The position numbers and the translations under genes are program-made. Below, one piece after another: positions 7,820 through 16,663 of a stretch of DNA of 64,000 bases. The notes under the pieces are model-generated. The model did not search any database and was not told where the DNA came from. It was given only the letters and a program-made list of their open reading frames with translations. The stretch is from NCBI GenBank assembly GCA_963693305.1, contig OY855915.1, positions 18,703,222 to 18,767,221 of the forward strand, given 5' to 3'. Positions within the stretch are counted from its first letter, which is position 1; each line of letters begins with the position of its first letter. This stretch comes from Meandrina meandrites (taxonomy: Eukaryota > Cnidaria > Anthozoa > Scleractinia > Meandrinidae).

Positions 7820-9592
7820 TTGAAAAAAGGATATTGTCCACATTATTTCAACAAAATTTGTAATAAAAACTATATCGGTAATATGCCTTCTAAGAAGCAT
7901 TACGGCTATAATCAAATGAAAACACAAGAAAGAGAAAAATTTCTTCAATGGTATGACGACCGTGTCAATGAAAATTATGTTTTCGATTTCAAAAAAGAAA
8001 TAATTGAATACTGTAGGTCAGATGTTGATATATTGAGGCGGTGCATGTTAAAATTTAGGCAAGATTTCATAAATCAAGAAAATATTGATCCACTCAAATA
8101 CATCACTATAGCAGGCGTATGTATGGCAATTTATAGAGGTAATTATATGCCTAAAAACACCATTGCTGTGGTTGATAATTTCGTTCAAACAGAATCTCAT
8201 AGTGCAATAAGTATCGCATGGCTTGATTTCATCAGTAAGAAAAATAATATTAAAATTCAACATGCTTTGAATGGTGGTGAAAAACTCATCAATAACAGAT
8301 TAAAAGTAGATGGATTTTGTGAACCTACAAATACCGTTTATGAATTTCAAGGTTGTTTTTGGCATGGATGCCCAGATTGTTACAAACCTGATGTAATAAA
8401 TAATAAGAATCAATGCGATATGGGAACTTTATATAATAAAACACAAGATAAAAATAACAAAATAACAGACGCTGGTTACAATCTCATTGAGATGTGGGAA
8501 TGCAAGTTGAAAAATGACAAAAGTTTTCAGAAATATTATAAAAATGATTGGAAAAGAGAAGTAGTTGAACCTTTAAACCCAAGAGATGCTTTTTTTGGAG
8601 GACGGACGAATGCTTCTAAATTATTGTATAAATTCAAAGAAGATGAATGTGGTAGATACGTCGACTTTTGCTCCTTGTACCCGACGGTCCAGTACTACAA
8701 AAAATATCCCATAGGACACCCTGAAAAAATCATATCACCAGAAAAATACGATACTCAATGGTATGGTTTCATAAAATGCAAAATTTTACCACCAAGAGGA
8801 TTATACCATCCTGTTTTACCTCAGAGAATCAAATGTGAAAAGGCTGAAAAATTGATGTTTCCTCTGTGCATATCATGTGCTAAATCAAAGCAACAAGAAA
8901 AATGCCAACATAGTGACGACAAACGAGTATTCATTGGTACTTGGTGTACTGATGAGGTCACTAAAGCCATTGAAAAGGGTTATATAATCAAACAAATATA
9001 TGAGGTTTGGCATTTTAAAAAGTCAAGCGATGATTTATTCAAACGTTATATAAAAAAATTCATGAAGCTCAAACTTGAATCAACAAAATATAATTTTAAA
9101 AATGACAATGAAGAAATTATTTTCAGAAATAAAGTCAAAAAGAATTTAGATATTGATTTAGGTAATTTACATGAAAATTCAGGCCTACGAGCTATTTCTA
9201 AAATTTGTCTAAACAGCTTATGGGGAAAATTTGGTCAACGAAGCAACATGAATCAATGTAAATACGTAACTGATATAAATGAATTTTATCAAGTAGTTCT
9301 CAACGATACCTTAGATAATTTAAATATTAATTTCATAAATGAAGAAATGGTTCAAATGAACTACTCTTATAAAGATCAGTTCGTTGATAATTCCTATAAT
9401 ACAAATATCTATGTAGCCTGTTTTACTACATGTTTAGCACGCTTAATGCTTTATGAGAAACTAGACTATTTGAAAAAGCAAGTATTATATTTTGATACCG
9501 ATAGTATTATATATATAGAGTCCCTAAATGGCAATAAAATCAATACAGGCGATATGTTAGGCGAACTAACCGATGATCCGGAAAAGCAATAA
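7820..9592 (+). CDS. Family B DNA polymerase, exonuclease end and polymerase domain
   Basis: This 590-residue frame has ExoIII YCRSDVDIL at about residue 64. A Cys-containing insert (YEFQGCFWHGCPDCY) precedes palm motif A (DFCSLYPTVQ, about 282), motif B (CLNSLWGKFGQ, about 463-473) and motif C (YFDTDS, about 557). The SLYP, NSxxGKFG and DTDS motifs with a long spacing between A and B, including a Cys-rich insert (CISCAKSKQQEKCQ), fit the protein-primed polymerases of Polinton-like and adinto-like elements. All catalytic carboxylates are present. The frame ends at TAA 9590-9592, just before the conserved thumb-proximal VSGGPKNY segment, which continues in a different frame. Confidence 0.85.
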   Translation: MKKGYCPHYFNKICNKNYIGNMPSKKHYGYNQMKTQEREKFLQWYDDRVNENYVFDFKKEIIEYCRSDVDILRRCMLKFRQDFINQENIDPLKYITIAGVCMAIYRGNYMPKNTIAVVDNFVQTESHSAISIAWLDFISKKNNIKIQHALNGGEKLINNRLKVDGFCEPTNTVYEFQGCFWHGCPDCYKPDVINNKNQCDMGTLYNKTQDKNNKITDAGYNLIEMWECKLKNDKSFQKYYKNDWKREVVEPLNPRDAFFGGRTNASKLLYKFKEDECGRYVDFCSLYPTVQYYKKYPIGHPEKIISPEKYDTQWYGFIKCKILPPRGLYHPVLPQRIKCEKAEKLMFPLCISCAKSKQQEKCQHSDDKRVFIGTWCTDEVTKAIEKGYIIKQIYEVWHFKKSSDDLFKRYIKKFMKLKLESTKYNFKNDNEEIIFRNKVKKNLDIDLGNLHENSGLRAISKICLNSLWGKFGQRSNMNQCKYVTDINEFYQVVLNDTLDNLNINFINEEMVQMNYSYKDQFVDNSYNTNIYVACFTTCLARLMLYEKLDYLKKQVLYFDTDSIIYIESLNGNKINTGDMLGELTDDPEKQ

Positions 9593-9900
9593 ATAATGTA
9601 TTTGTATCCGGGGGGCCAAAAAACTACAGCTTTCGATTTGGCGATAACGAAGTAAAAACTGTAGTCAAAGGCTTCAAAATCAATCACGAAAATGCCCAAA
9701 TACTCAATCATGAAAATATGATCAAAATAGTTAAAAAAGAAATAAAAGAACTCACATTAGTGAATGAAAATAAAATAACCAGACAAAATAAAGAAATCGT
9801 AAACAAATATGAAGAAAAGGTATACAGCTTTGGATATGACAAGCGCGCAATAAAATACATATCGGAAAGCTGTATAGAAACATATCCTTATGGATATTAA
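9593..9900 (+). pseudogene. Frame-shifted C-terminal segment of the DNA polymerase
   Basis: Shifting by one frame at about 9590 recovers FVSGGPKNYSFRFG and VVKGFKINHENA, the conserved segment that follows motif C in protein-primed polymerases (KxY-type motif), then a charged tail ending SCIETYPYGY at 9898-9900. From 9718 it is also an open frame beginning with ATG. This is the third frame break in the polymerase. The end overlaps the start of the GTPase gene by 11 bases. Confidence 0.7.
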
Positions 9901-10594
9901 TACTTTATATATACATTATAATAAAACAATGATAATCACAGTCGTTGGAGGCCCTAATGTTGGCAAATCTAGTCTAATCAGCCGAATTTTAATTGAAACT
10001 GACTGCATCAATAATAGAGAGATTCAAAAAATTAAAAAAGCTGAAATTCTCAAAAAGACAAATCAATGGCTACCAAATTTAGTCGATTCATGCCCAGAAG
10101 AGAAAAAAAGAGGCATCACTTTAGAACCTAGTTCAAGAACATACACTTATAAAGATAAAAATCATACCCTCGTAAATAATCCAGGACATATTTCTTTAAC
10201 AAATACCATGATCAAAGCCAGTTCTAAATCAGATACATCAATATTAGTCGTATCGGCTAATCAAAAAGAGTTGACTAAATGCCTCGATCAAGGATTTGAA
10301 CATGCTTTAATATGCAGAATACTTGGTATAAGAACTCTGATAGTATGTATAAATAAAACTGAATTCATCGATTCAAATAATAACTATGAATCAATCGTTA
10401 ATACCATCAAACATCGTCTAAAAAAGCTTAGATTTGAAAAAATGATTTTCTGTCCAGTTTCGGCTAAATTATCTCAAAACATTAAAAAACATGATTCTAA
10501 ATTTGTTGATAACAGTCTTTTAGATATTATAAATGATCTCAAAATAACTAAGAGAGATACCACTTTTTTGAAACGATTTGAAAATAAAGTCTAA
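9890..10594 (+). CDS. eEF1A/eRF3-like translational GTPase, G domain
   Basis: A 234-residue protein with the G motifs of translational GTPases in order: P-loop GGPNVGKSS (residues 20-28), switch I RGITLE (74-79), G3 NNPGH (96-100), QGFEHALICRILGIRTLIV followed by G4 NKTE (155-158), and G5-like PVSAK (about 196). The QxxEHAL block before NKxD is specific to the eEF1A/eRF3/HBS1 class, which bind GTP and carry tRNA or release-factor-like partners to the ribosome. Two residues differ from the family: the G3 Asp is Asn and the G4 Asp is Glu, so GTP binding may be weakened. The ATG at 9890 overlaps the polymerase end; ATG 9929 is an alternative start just before the P-loop. The gene ends at TAA 10592-10594. 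The next frame-matched segment resembles eEF1A domain III, while domain II is absent. Confidence 0.8.
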   Translation: MDINTLYIHYNKTMIITVVGGPNVGKSSLISRILIETDCINNREIQKIKKAEILKKTNQWLPNLVDSCPEEKKRGITLEPSSRTYTYKDKNHTLVNNPGHISLTNTMIKASSKSDTSILVVSANQKELTKCLDQGFEHALICRILGIRTLIVCINKTEFIDSNNNYESIVNTIKHRLKKLRFEKMIFCPVSAKLSQNIKKHDSKFVDNSLLDIINDLKITKRDTTFLKRFENKV

Positions 10595-10846
10595 GCACGA
10601 TTAATATTCCACAACATACCAAAAATAATATCACCAGGCTTCACATGTTTACTTCATAGCTTAGATAAGATATATAACGTTGAATTTGATTCCATCAAAA
10701 ACGATGATCTAAACTTTATAACAGTCAGCAATTCGAAAAATAAATCCATAATTTGTACTTTAAATATATCAACAAATGATCATCTAGATATTAATTGCAT
10801 ATTAAGGCAAAACGATATGACTATAGCTTATGGAATTCTATATTAG
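10595..10846 (+). pseudogene. eEF1A domain III-like segment downstream of the GTPase stop
   Basis: In the same frame as the GTPase, directly after its TAA, 83 codons run to TAG 10844-10846. They include IISPGFTCLLHSL and end LRQNDMTIAYGILY. eEF1A-class domain III has a comparable start (an HxGY/PGY-type block followed by a beta strand) and the characteristic end LRxxxxTVAxGxI. The second beta-barrel (domain II) expected between is missing. Either the element encodes an unusual two-domain protein now cut by a stop, or domain II was deleted. The segment has no ATG at its start, so it is probably untranslated today. Confidence 0.6.
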
Positions 10847-10890
10847 TTTAATCATATAAAAAAATATCTCATCATATTATATAATACTAA

Positions 10891-11274
10891 ATGGGATATG
10901 TTGAAGAAGCATCACACAATGAATTTGAATTCAACACAATACCCACCAATGAGGCAGTTCAAATATTCAAATTTTTAACAACTACAAAAATAATATCAAA
11001 TTTAAATGAGCAAATCAAGACAAGTTTAAAACAAATAACAAATCTAAAAGAAGCCATCACAAAACTGGAAGATTCAAAATTCGATCTTCAAACAATCTAT
11101 CAGCTTAAAAATAAATTAAAAGCAAAATTTCACAACATCAATAAATTGAAGAAAGAACTTAAATACGTCAATTCACATCTAATAAAACTTGAAAAAGACT
11201 TCGGCAATATTCCATCCAATAAAAAAATTGAAATAACCATCGATAACGGATTCATAAAGATCTATGAGAATTAA
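10891..11274 (+). CDS. Coiled-coil protein, unrecognised
   Basis: A 127-residue acidic-start protein (MGYVEEASHNEFEFN). Residues about 35-110 are strongly helical with heptad spacing of Leu/Ile and frequent Lys/Glu (LKQITNLKEAITKLEDSK, LKNKLKAKFHNINKLKKELK), predicting a coiled coil. The C-terminus has a short beta-like EITIDNGFIKIYEN. No family is recognised. It is preceded by an AT-rich TATATAATA stretch, a possible promoter, and overlaps the next small ORF by 11 bases, as the polymerase and GTPase genes do. Confidence 0.5.
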   Translation: MGYVEEASHNEFEFNTIPTNEAVQIFKFLTTTKIISNLNEQIKTSLKQITNLKEAITKLEDSKFDLQTIYQLKNKLKAKFHNINKLKKELKYVNSHLIKLEKDFGNIPSNKKIEITIDNGFIKIYEN

Positions 11275-11485
11275 AATTGATTTCCAAAACTATGAAAAAG
11301 ACTATAAGAGCTTTGATATTTTAGCGCTGGTTACCAATATAGCTTCGCTTGTTTCCAGGATTGGTTTCAGATATTATTTCAAAAAATATATAAGAGCATT
11401 TGGGTCCAGTTCTGAGTACCAACCCTTAAAACACTCTGAAAATAAACGCACTAATTTTTTAAAAAAGAGTATAGAATTGTTTTGA
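11264..11485 (+). CDS. Small basic protein, unrecognised
   Basis: A 73-residue Lys/Arg/aromatic-rich product starting at ATG 11264 inside the end of the coiled-coil gene. It has a weakly hydrophobic stretch (FDILALVTNIASLVSRIGF) that could be a membrane-associated helix, and a basic tail. Its 3' end enters the tandem repeat that starts near 11455, so the last residues may not be original. Support is the overlap arrangement and matching composition only. Confidence 0.3.
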   Translation: MRIKIDFQNYEKDYKSFDILALVTNIASLVSRIGFRYYFKKYIRAFGSSSEYQPLKHSENKRTNFLKKSIELF

Positions 11486-11574
11486 TTCCAAGTCTTGGAT
11501 ACAGCGATGGAAATAATTTTTAAAAAATAGTATAGAATAGTTTTGATCCAAGCCTTGGATACAGAGATGGAAAA
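11455..11574 (+). repeat. Two tandem 60-bp repeats at the right end of the element
   Basis: Two adjacent copies share TATAGAAT.GTTTTGAT and CAAG.CTTGGATACAG.GATGG (11455-11514 and 11517-11574). They lie after the last ORF of the AT-rich element and may belong to its terminal repeat region. Confidence 0.6.
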
Positions 11575-11780
11575 AGGAATTGATTTTTATATGAATTTTA
11601 AATTCATATAAAATACATAATAATTCCAGTTTTTGAATCCATTTTTGAATCCAGTGCTTAGAAAATAATTGATCTTCAAAAAGCTAAAGCTTTTGAAGAA
11701 CATAAAAAATTTCCAGTTTTAAATCCATTTTTAATCCATTTTTTAAATCCATTTTTTTTAATCCATCAAAAATACAATGC
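11575..11780 (+). repeat. AATCCATTTTT low-complexity tract
   Basis: The motif AATCCATTTTT and close variants recurs at least five times between 11625 and 11765, with a short palindrome ATATGAATTTTAAATTCATAT at 11588-11610. The AT-rich element ends here; mixed composition returns after about 11780. Confidence 0.5.
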
Positions 11781-12024
11781 TTGAAAACACCGCCTAAACC
11801 ACCATGATACCCATCATTCACCCAGTGTAGAGTAGTACCAATATACTACAATATGGCTCAAAACTGCGTTTTGACCCAGAGTGTAGTACATTACTACTCA
11901 TATCCATAGGAAGTCTGGTTTCCAAAATACGATGGTTAGATACCTTCCATAGCAACAAATTGGTAGTTAAGAAGGACCCCCCTTAATGACTTTGTTTGTT
12001 TGACATCTTTAATGCGTGCTGCTA

Positions 12025-12059
12025 ATTGGTTAATTTGGATCCACATGAAGGTTATAAAA
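12025..12059 (+). promoter_or_regulatory. CCAAT and TATA boxes of the zinc-knuckle gene
   Basis: ATTGG (inverted CCAAT box) at 12025-12029 and TATAAAA at 12053-12059 lie 88 and 60 bases before the ATG. Spacing suits a short 5' leader starting near 12085. The CCAAT plus TATA layout is common in replication-dependent histone promoters, which matters because of the histone-like 3' end. Confidence 0.5.
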
Positions 12060-12112
12060 CAGTGGGCAGGTTATAATCTATCTCATTACGAGTCTGTTCA
12101 ACCCAGTTCAAC

Positions 12113-12505
12113 ATGTCTCAGCGAATTCTGAAATGCACTGTTTGCGGCGGCGATCACTCGCGATTTCATTGTTTAGTTCTGTGCAATAGCTGTAACGGTG
12201 ATAACCGGAATTGCTCTTGTGAGTCACAGTCGCAGCCGAAACGCAAACGCAAAGCGCCGCAGTCCAAGGCACCGAACCGGAAAAGGCCAGCAGAAGAAGA
12301 GAGGGAGGTTGAGGAAAGCGACGAACCGCCGAGCTACCAGGAGCTTGACAAGCTGTACGTAAATCTTGTTAAGCGGCACGAAAAGGTTGGCAAGGCCTTT
12401 CAGACGCTGCAAGAGCAGAATGAAGCCCTCGCAAAAGAACTCGAGGAAAAAGAGAAAGAGAACGAGGCAATTAACCGTGATGTTCAAAAACTACGGCTCC
12501 TTTAG
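12113..12505 (+). CDS. Zinc-knuckle and coiled-coil protein with histone-like 3' end
   Basis: A 130-residue intronless protein. Residues 8-20 form CTVCGGDHSRFHC, a CxxC-x3-H-x4-C zinc-knuckle-like motif. A second Cys cluster CNSCNGDNRNCSC follows at 25-37. Residues about 40-70 are a basic, proline-containing linker (PKRKRKAP, a likely nuclear localisation signal). Residues about 75-130 are a Glu/Lys-rich coiled coil (LQEQNEALAKELEEKEKENE). The family is not recognised. GC content and codon use differ sharply from the AT-rich element before it. The compact unit has its own CCAAT/TATA boxes, and the TAG at 12503-12505 falls inside a histone-mRNA-type stem-loop, so its expression may be tied to S phase. 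Small size and lack of introns could also mean it belongs to a mobile element. A nucleic-acid-binding role is inferred from the knuckle only. Confidence 0.65.
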   Translation: MSQRILKCTVCGGDHSRFHCLVLCNSCNGDNRNCSCESQSQPKRKRKAPQSKAPNRKRPAEEEREVEESDEPPSYQELDKLYVNLVKRHEKVGKAFQTLQEQNEALAKELEEKEKENEAINRDVQKLRLL

Positions 12506-12516
12506 GAGCCACCAAG
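12495..12516 (+). terminator. Histone-mRNA-like 3' stem-loop
   Basis: GGCTCC-TTTA-GGAGCC (12495-12510) is a 6-bp stem with a 4-base loop, followed by ACCAAG. Replication-dependent histone mRNAs end in a 6-bp stem, UUUC or UUUA-type loop and flanking ACCCA that bind SLBP and direct non-polyadenylated 3' processing. Here the stop codon TAG (12503-12505) lies across loop and stem. A separate AATAAA lies at about 12555-12562, so a polyadenylated form is also possible. A clear purine-rich downstream element for U7 is not evident. Confidence 0.6.
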
Positions 12517-12839
12517 TTTGCAAAAGTCAATGATCAATAATGAAATCTTTGCTATTAATAAAACAGTAAAGTTGCGTTTCTTTCCCCTAACACTCCGAAG
12601 CCATTTGCAAAAAAGACCGGGAGCGGGAAACTTGAAACAGGGGGCTGGGACCTAACTTAAAAAATCAATATGGCGACATGTTCGCTGAACATTACCGTGT
12701 TCGAGGAAATGCGTTGAAGTGATGTTCCACTAACCAAATCATTGAAAGAGATTGTTCTGAGAAAAAGTATCCTTCCTGAGTTAATTTTGGATCCAAGTCT
12801 TATTTGTTGAAAACTTTGAATACGCATTTGTTTACGATA

Positions 12840-13025
12840 AATTTGACCGACAACTTACCGACAGCTTACCAACAGCCTACCGACAGATCGTCGACATGTT
12901 ACCGACTGTCGGTCGACAGTCGGCCAACAAGTTAACGTTCATATGCACAAATTCTGTCGGCCGACTGTTGGCCGTTTGTCGGCCGACTGTCGGCTGACAG
13001 TTGGCCGACAGTCGGCCGACAGGTT
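12840..13025. repeat. GTCGGCCGAC palindromic repeat cluster
   Basis: Many overlapping copies of short palindromic units (CCGACTGTCGGCC, TGTCGGCCGACTGT, CGACAGCTTACC) in both orientations, in two blocks separated by about 25 bases. The sequence could fold into extended hairpins. It resembles the end of a miniature inverted-repeat element; target duplications were not found. Confidence 0.6.
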
Positions 13026-13167
13026 ATTCTGGGAGCTGTTCTTCATTTTCACCGAGGTTTGGGTCTGGTCAACAAAAAAAAAAAAAAATAATAATAAAAA
13101 TAATAAATCCCGTGCAGAGCAAGAACCGTGCTCGGGCCGCGGTTAATTATGTAGACATAGGTACACA

Positions 13168-13271
13168 TTATTTATTTCTTGGCTTCACCTCTAACTCACT
13201 GTCTGGAGGATTGATGGAAACTTCAAAGTTCATGTCTTCTTTGTAAGTCAGGGGCACTGATTGTAAAGTGT
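13168..13271 (-). CDS. Possible terminal exon of an unidentified spliced gene
   Basis: On the minus strand an AT-rich tract ending TTTTAG (13272-13277) is followed by an open segment ending at TAA 13168-13170: TLQSVPLTYKEDMNFEVS then INPPDSELEVKPRNK. The composition is protein-like and the acceptor is good, but no partner exon of compatible phase was found with confidence. The HEPN gene upstream on this strand has its last recognised exon ending in phase 0, while this one needs phase 1. The gene is unknown. Confidence 0.3.
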
Positions 13272-13708
13272 CTAAAATATGATAACAAATAGTTAAAAAT
13301 AATATGGTACAGCTGAACTACCTCATCATGATGATGTGCAACCTTGCTGCGCACACTGTACTTTCACATGTAAAAATGGGGGCTTTAAAGCTCATCAGAT
13401 AGATAAACAAGTACAGGTGGATGGTGACTAATAAATTTTTTCACTTATTTTACGTCTGGCAATGACCCTTTTCCTATAAAATGAATCAATTTCTTATGTG
13501 TAGAGGGTTTTCCTTCTCTGCAGATGACAGATAACCTTAATTCTGTGAGTGTTTCAATCCTGGCGACTAATGAATTATCTAGACCTGGCCCTAAGCTGTG
13601 GTTTCTGGTTATGCATGTATGTATATATTATACTCTGGCTTAAATATGCACCCCCAGCATTTTGTTTATGCCCCAACAATTTACCAGTGCTTACAATGTA
13701 TTTAACAG

Positions 13709-13917
13709 AATATTCCTTGTTGGATCTTGATCAGGAACTGTCAGAGTATAATCCAGCAATTTTGGAAGAAACAAGAAAGAGTCTTCAAAACAGAGGGGAA
13801 AAGATCAGAAACAGCTCACAAGATGACTTTCAGAATGAATTGCCCATTTACTTTTCTTCAACAAACCTTTTACATTTACTTTACTTAGCAAGCTTGCAGC
13901 TGCCAAGCTTGTTGTAG
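13709..13917 (+). CDS. Possible exon of an unidentified plus-strand gene
   Basis: After a TTTAACAG acceptor-like site, the open segment encodes a hydrophilic stretch (LDLDQELSEYNPAILEETRK, KIRNSSQDDFQNELPIYF) before a less convincing hydrophobic end and stop at 13915-13917. Codon content of the first 45 codons looks coding. No family or partner exon is recognised. Confidence 0.25.
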
Positions 13918-14353
13918 GAATCTGTCTTTTTAGGAGTGAAGCCTAGTCATTAACCAGGAGCCTTTGTTGGATTCCTCTTTTTGCCACCATTCAGAGGCCT
14001 CACATTTGTGTGTCCCAGCAAATTGTAATTTTGTTTACATGTACAAATATGACCCCTGTCCTTGAATCTCATGCCTTGTTCATTCACAAGCGCACACGGT
14101 AACATATCTAAAACACATTGTTATACCTACCTACTGATTCAGTTTCACAAACCCCACTTGTACTTTCTGAAACCCGATCATCATTCTGTCAAGAGCAAAG
14201 AATGTCACAAAACACTCAGAGTTTTTTATCATACAGTGTTATCTTTTCTGGTAAAATAATTACTAATTAATTAAATATTTAGTAGCTTTATGAAATACAC
14301 ATAATTTTATCCAATGCAACACTGAACATGTAAAATAAGGTTACTCTCATTTC

Positions 14354-14526
14354 ATGTATATGTTGTGGTTTGAAATTATCTTTGATTTGAAATTTTTCAA
14401 ACCAGTTTGATTTTTGTTTCTCTTTGTTTCACATTATGATAATGAACACAAGACAATGAAAACTAAAAGTCAAACTGGTTTTAAAAATTTTAAACCAAAG
14501 ATAAATTTAAACCACAACATATATAT
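14354..14526. repeat. Foldback inverted repeat, 170 bp
   Basis: The left arm from 14354 (ATGTATATGTTGTGGTTTGA) and right arm ending 14526 are imperfect reverse complements of about 70 bp; the loop is roughly 30 bases. It is typical of a small inverted-repeat transposon. Confidence 0.6.
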
Positions 14527-14529
14527 GCC

Positions 14530-16195
14530 TTGTGGATTTTTTAGAACATTTCTGTTCCAGATCATGATTATTGCATAATATCAAATTTGAATTAATCAAA
14601 ACCAACGGCCAGATTACTCAAGCTAGCGACAAAATCAATCTTTGCCACATCCCCCAGCGCACGGTGTCCGACGAAAACCCCTCTCCCATATAGTAACTGG
14701 GAATGATATCAGCCAGGGTTGTTACAGAATCTTTGAAAACATTGTACTTCTGTGCCATCCAGATGAATTATTACTGGACGGATGCGATGAAAAAGCAAAG
14801 TTTTATCAAAAGAACACAATCAAACAAGACAAAATAAGACAGCGGCCAACTGTGGAGCGAAAGCAAAAATCAAATCCGAGACGCTGTTGTAAAGACTTTC
14901 AAATATGCAAATCTGTGACCTGCCATGCATGTCATGTTCGTGCCAAGATCATATTTTATTTCAAATTTGCATGAGTTAAAAGCGTATCATGAACAAAAAA
15001 TAGCCAGAAATATTATCGGGCCAGCCGACCGCTAACTGATCACCACAGAAGCCAACAAAATTCAAGTTCAGCTTGACCATGTTGACAAACCCTGCAATGT
15101 TTGTAAATCAAAAATCATCTCCGCAATTCTCTTTTTGGCATAGCAAAGATTTCGTGAATTAGAAAGTACTACATGTATTCAATGGCATTAGAATTAATGT
15201 TCTGGATTTTGGGACTGTAAAATGCGAAGTCAATAGGTAAAATTGAAAGAATTTCGTTTAAGACATATTTGTGCCGACAGTCTGGATTGCAATAGTTCTA
15301 TTAAATGACAACATAACCTTTTTTAACCCAATAAACAAAAATTAAAGAGTCTTCGTATTGACTTAAATTATTCTTAAACAAATGACATAAACAAAACCAT
15401 GCAGGGCATGGAAGCGATAGGAACAATGGAAATGCTTGATTCGGTGACCCACATGAAAGGAAAGAAACAATGTGAACGCATTTTGCTCCAGAGAAACCAA
15501 ATGAACCAAAATTGCACCATATGTTGTGAACGTTATAAACTGAAGATTTCTTACCAGAATCTGTTCTTCTGTAACGGAAGTGAATGAAAATCAGGCACGG
15601 TCAAAATGCAATTTCCATGTTTACTCCGCTGTCGTGTGGTAAACATAAACTGAAAAGGTACTCTTTGATAGGACATTATATAGCGGATCTTTTCTAGTAA
15701 TGATATACCAAAAGGCTTGCGAAGAAATGCGAAAATAGCGAACAAAGTGTAAATACTTTAATTTGACAATTCGGGTGTGACAGGCCATAGCGTTCGCTTA
15801 ACCTTTATCATTTTGCTAAATATTCACACATTGCATGCATCATGCTATTAAAACCCATGCTTGTACTAGGCAAACAAACAGTTTCATAAACACATTCCCT
15901 GCTACTTTAACTTCTCAAATGACAAAACATCACAAGATAAAAATTAATGTATATTTTTTGGCAAACACGATCGAAACCGTATGCCATGCACTGCCATAAC
16001 TCTGAAATTCAAAGTGTGCTGGTTTCCAAACGAAGGACGCTATTGAGGAAAAGTTGCAAACAGATATAATTTTAGTACCTCTTATACCTGGTGTGGTTGT
16101 AAACTTTGGTGGTCTTTAGGTTTGGATTTTAGTACCTGATGACGTCACGTGAAAACAAGCTATAATTTGTAATTGACATTTTTTCCTCACTTCTG
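14530..16195. other. No recognisable gene
   Basis: Mixed-composition DNA with short open frames (such as 14642-14974 and 15399-15587) lacking motifs, splice context or recognisable family. Probably intron or intergenic. Confidence 0.4.
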
Positions 16196-16525
16196 TAAAC
16201 TGGACTAATGGTAGGTAAAATAAAGTCTGTATACAGGCCTAGGGGCCCATCAGTCTGGAGCTTATCCCGGTTTCTATAGCATGAAGCGACTAGGAGTATT
16301 GCTACTCCCCCCTGAATGGGATGCTAGTCCATCGCAAGGTTACCCCCAGCAGTAAATTCGCCGGTACCCATTTATACACCTGGGTGGAGAGAGGCACTAT
16401 GAGAAAAGTATCTTGCCCAAGAACACAATGCAGTGACCCGGCCAGGGCTCAAACCCGGACCGCCCGATCCGGAGTCCAGTGCACTAACCATTAGGCCATC
16501 ACACCTCCCATAAACTGGACTAATG
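16196..16525 (-). mobile_element. tRNA-derived SINE with 15-bp target-site duplication
   Basis: TAAACTGGACTAATG occurs at 16196-16210 and 16511-16525 as a perfect target-site duplication. The insert 16211-16510 is a SINE on the minus strand. Its 5' end has a tRNA-like head with A box TGGCCTAATGGTTAGTGC (complement of 16481-16498) and B box GGTTTGAGCCC (complement of 16445-16455). A body with TTGGGCAAGATAC follows and resembles the deeply conserved central domains of eumetazoan SINEs. The 3' end is a short A/T-rich tail (ACTTTATTTTACC). The perfect duplication suggests fairly recent insertion. RNA polymerase III would transcribe it from the A and B boxes. Confidence 0.85.
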
Positions 16526-16663
16526 AACAAGCATTTAAGATTTTCAGGAACTACTTCCTAAGCTAAATGATACTTGATAAACGGTGCTATTTGGTAAATG
16601 ACTTTAGGTCTTAAATCACTGAATCCAGTACTTTTATTTGGATCCATTTTAAGTAATTCCCTC

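Noticed and set aside
2488..11485. A CRISPR array or bacterial contaminant explanation for the AT-rich block
   Set aside because: No spaced repeats of CRISPR type; the genes have virus-like families and the block is bounded by eukaryotic transposon and gene sequence.
16441..16510. A tRNA gene on the minus strand
   Set aside because: A and B boxes are present but the sequence cannot form a proper cloverleaf and it is the head of a SINE with target duplications.
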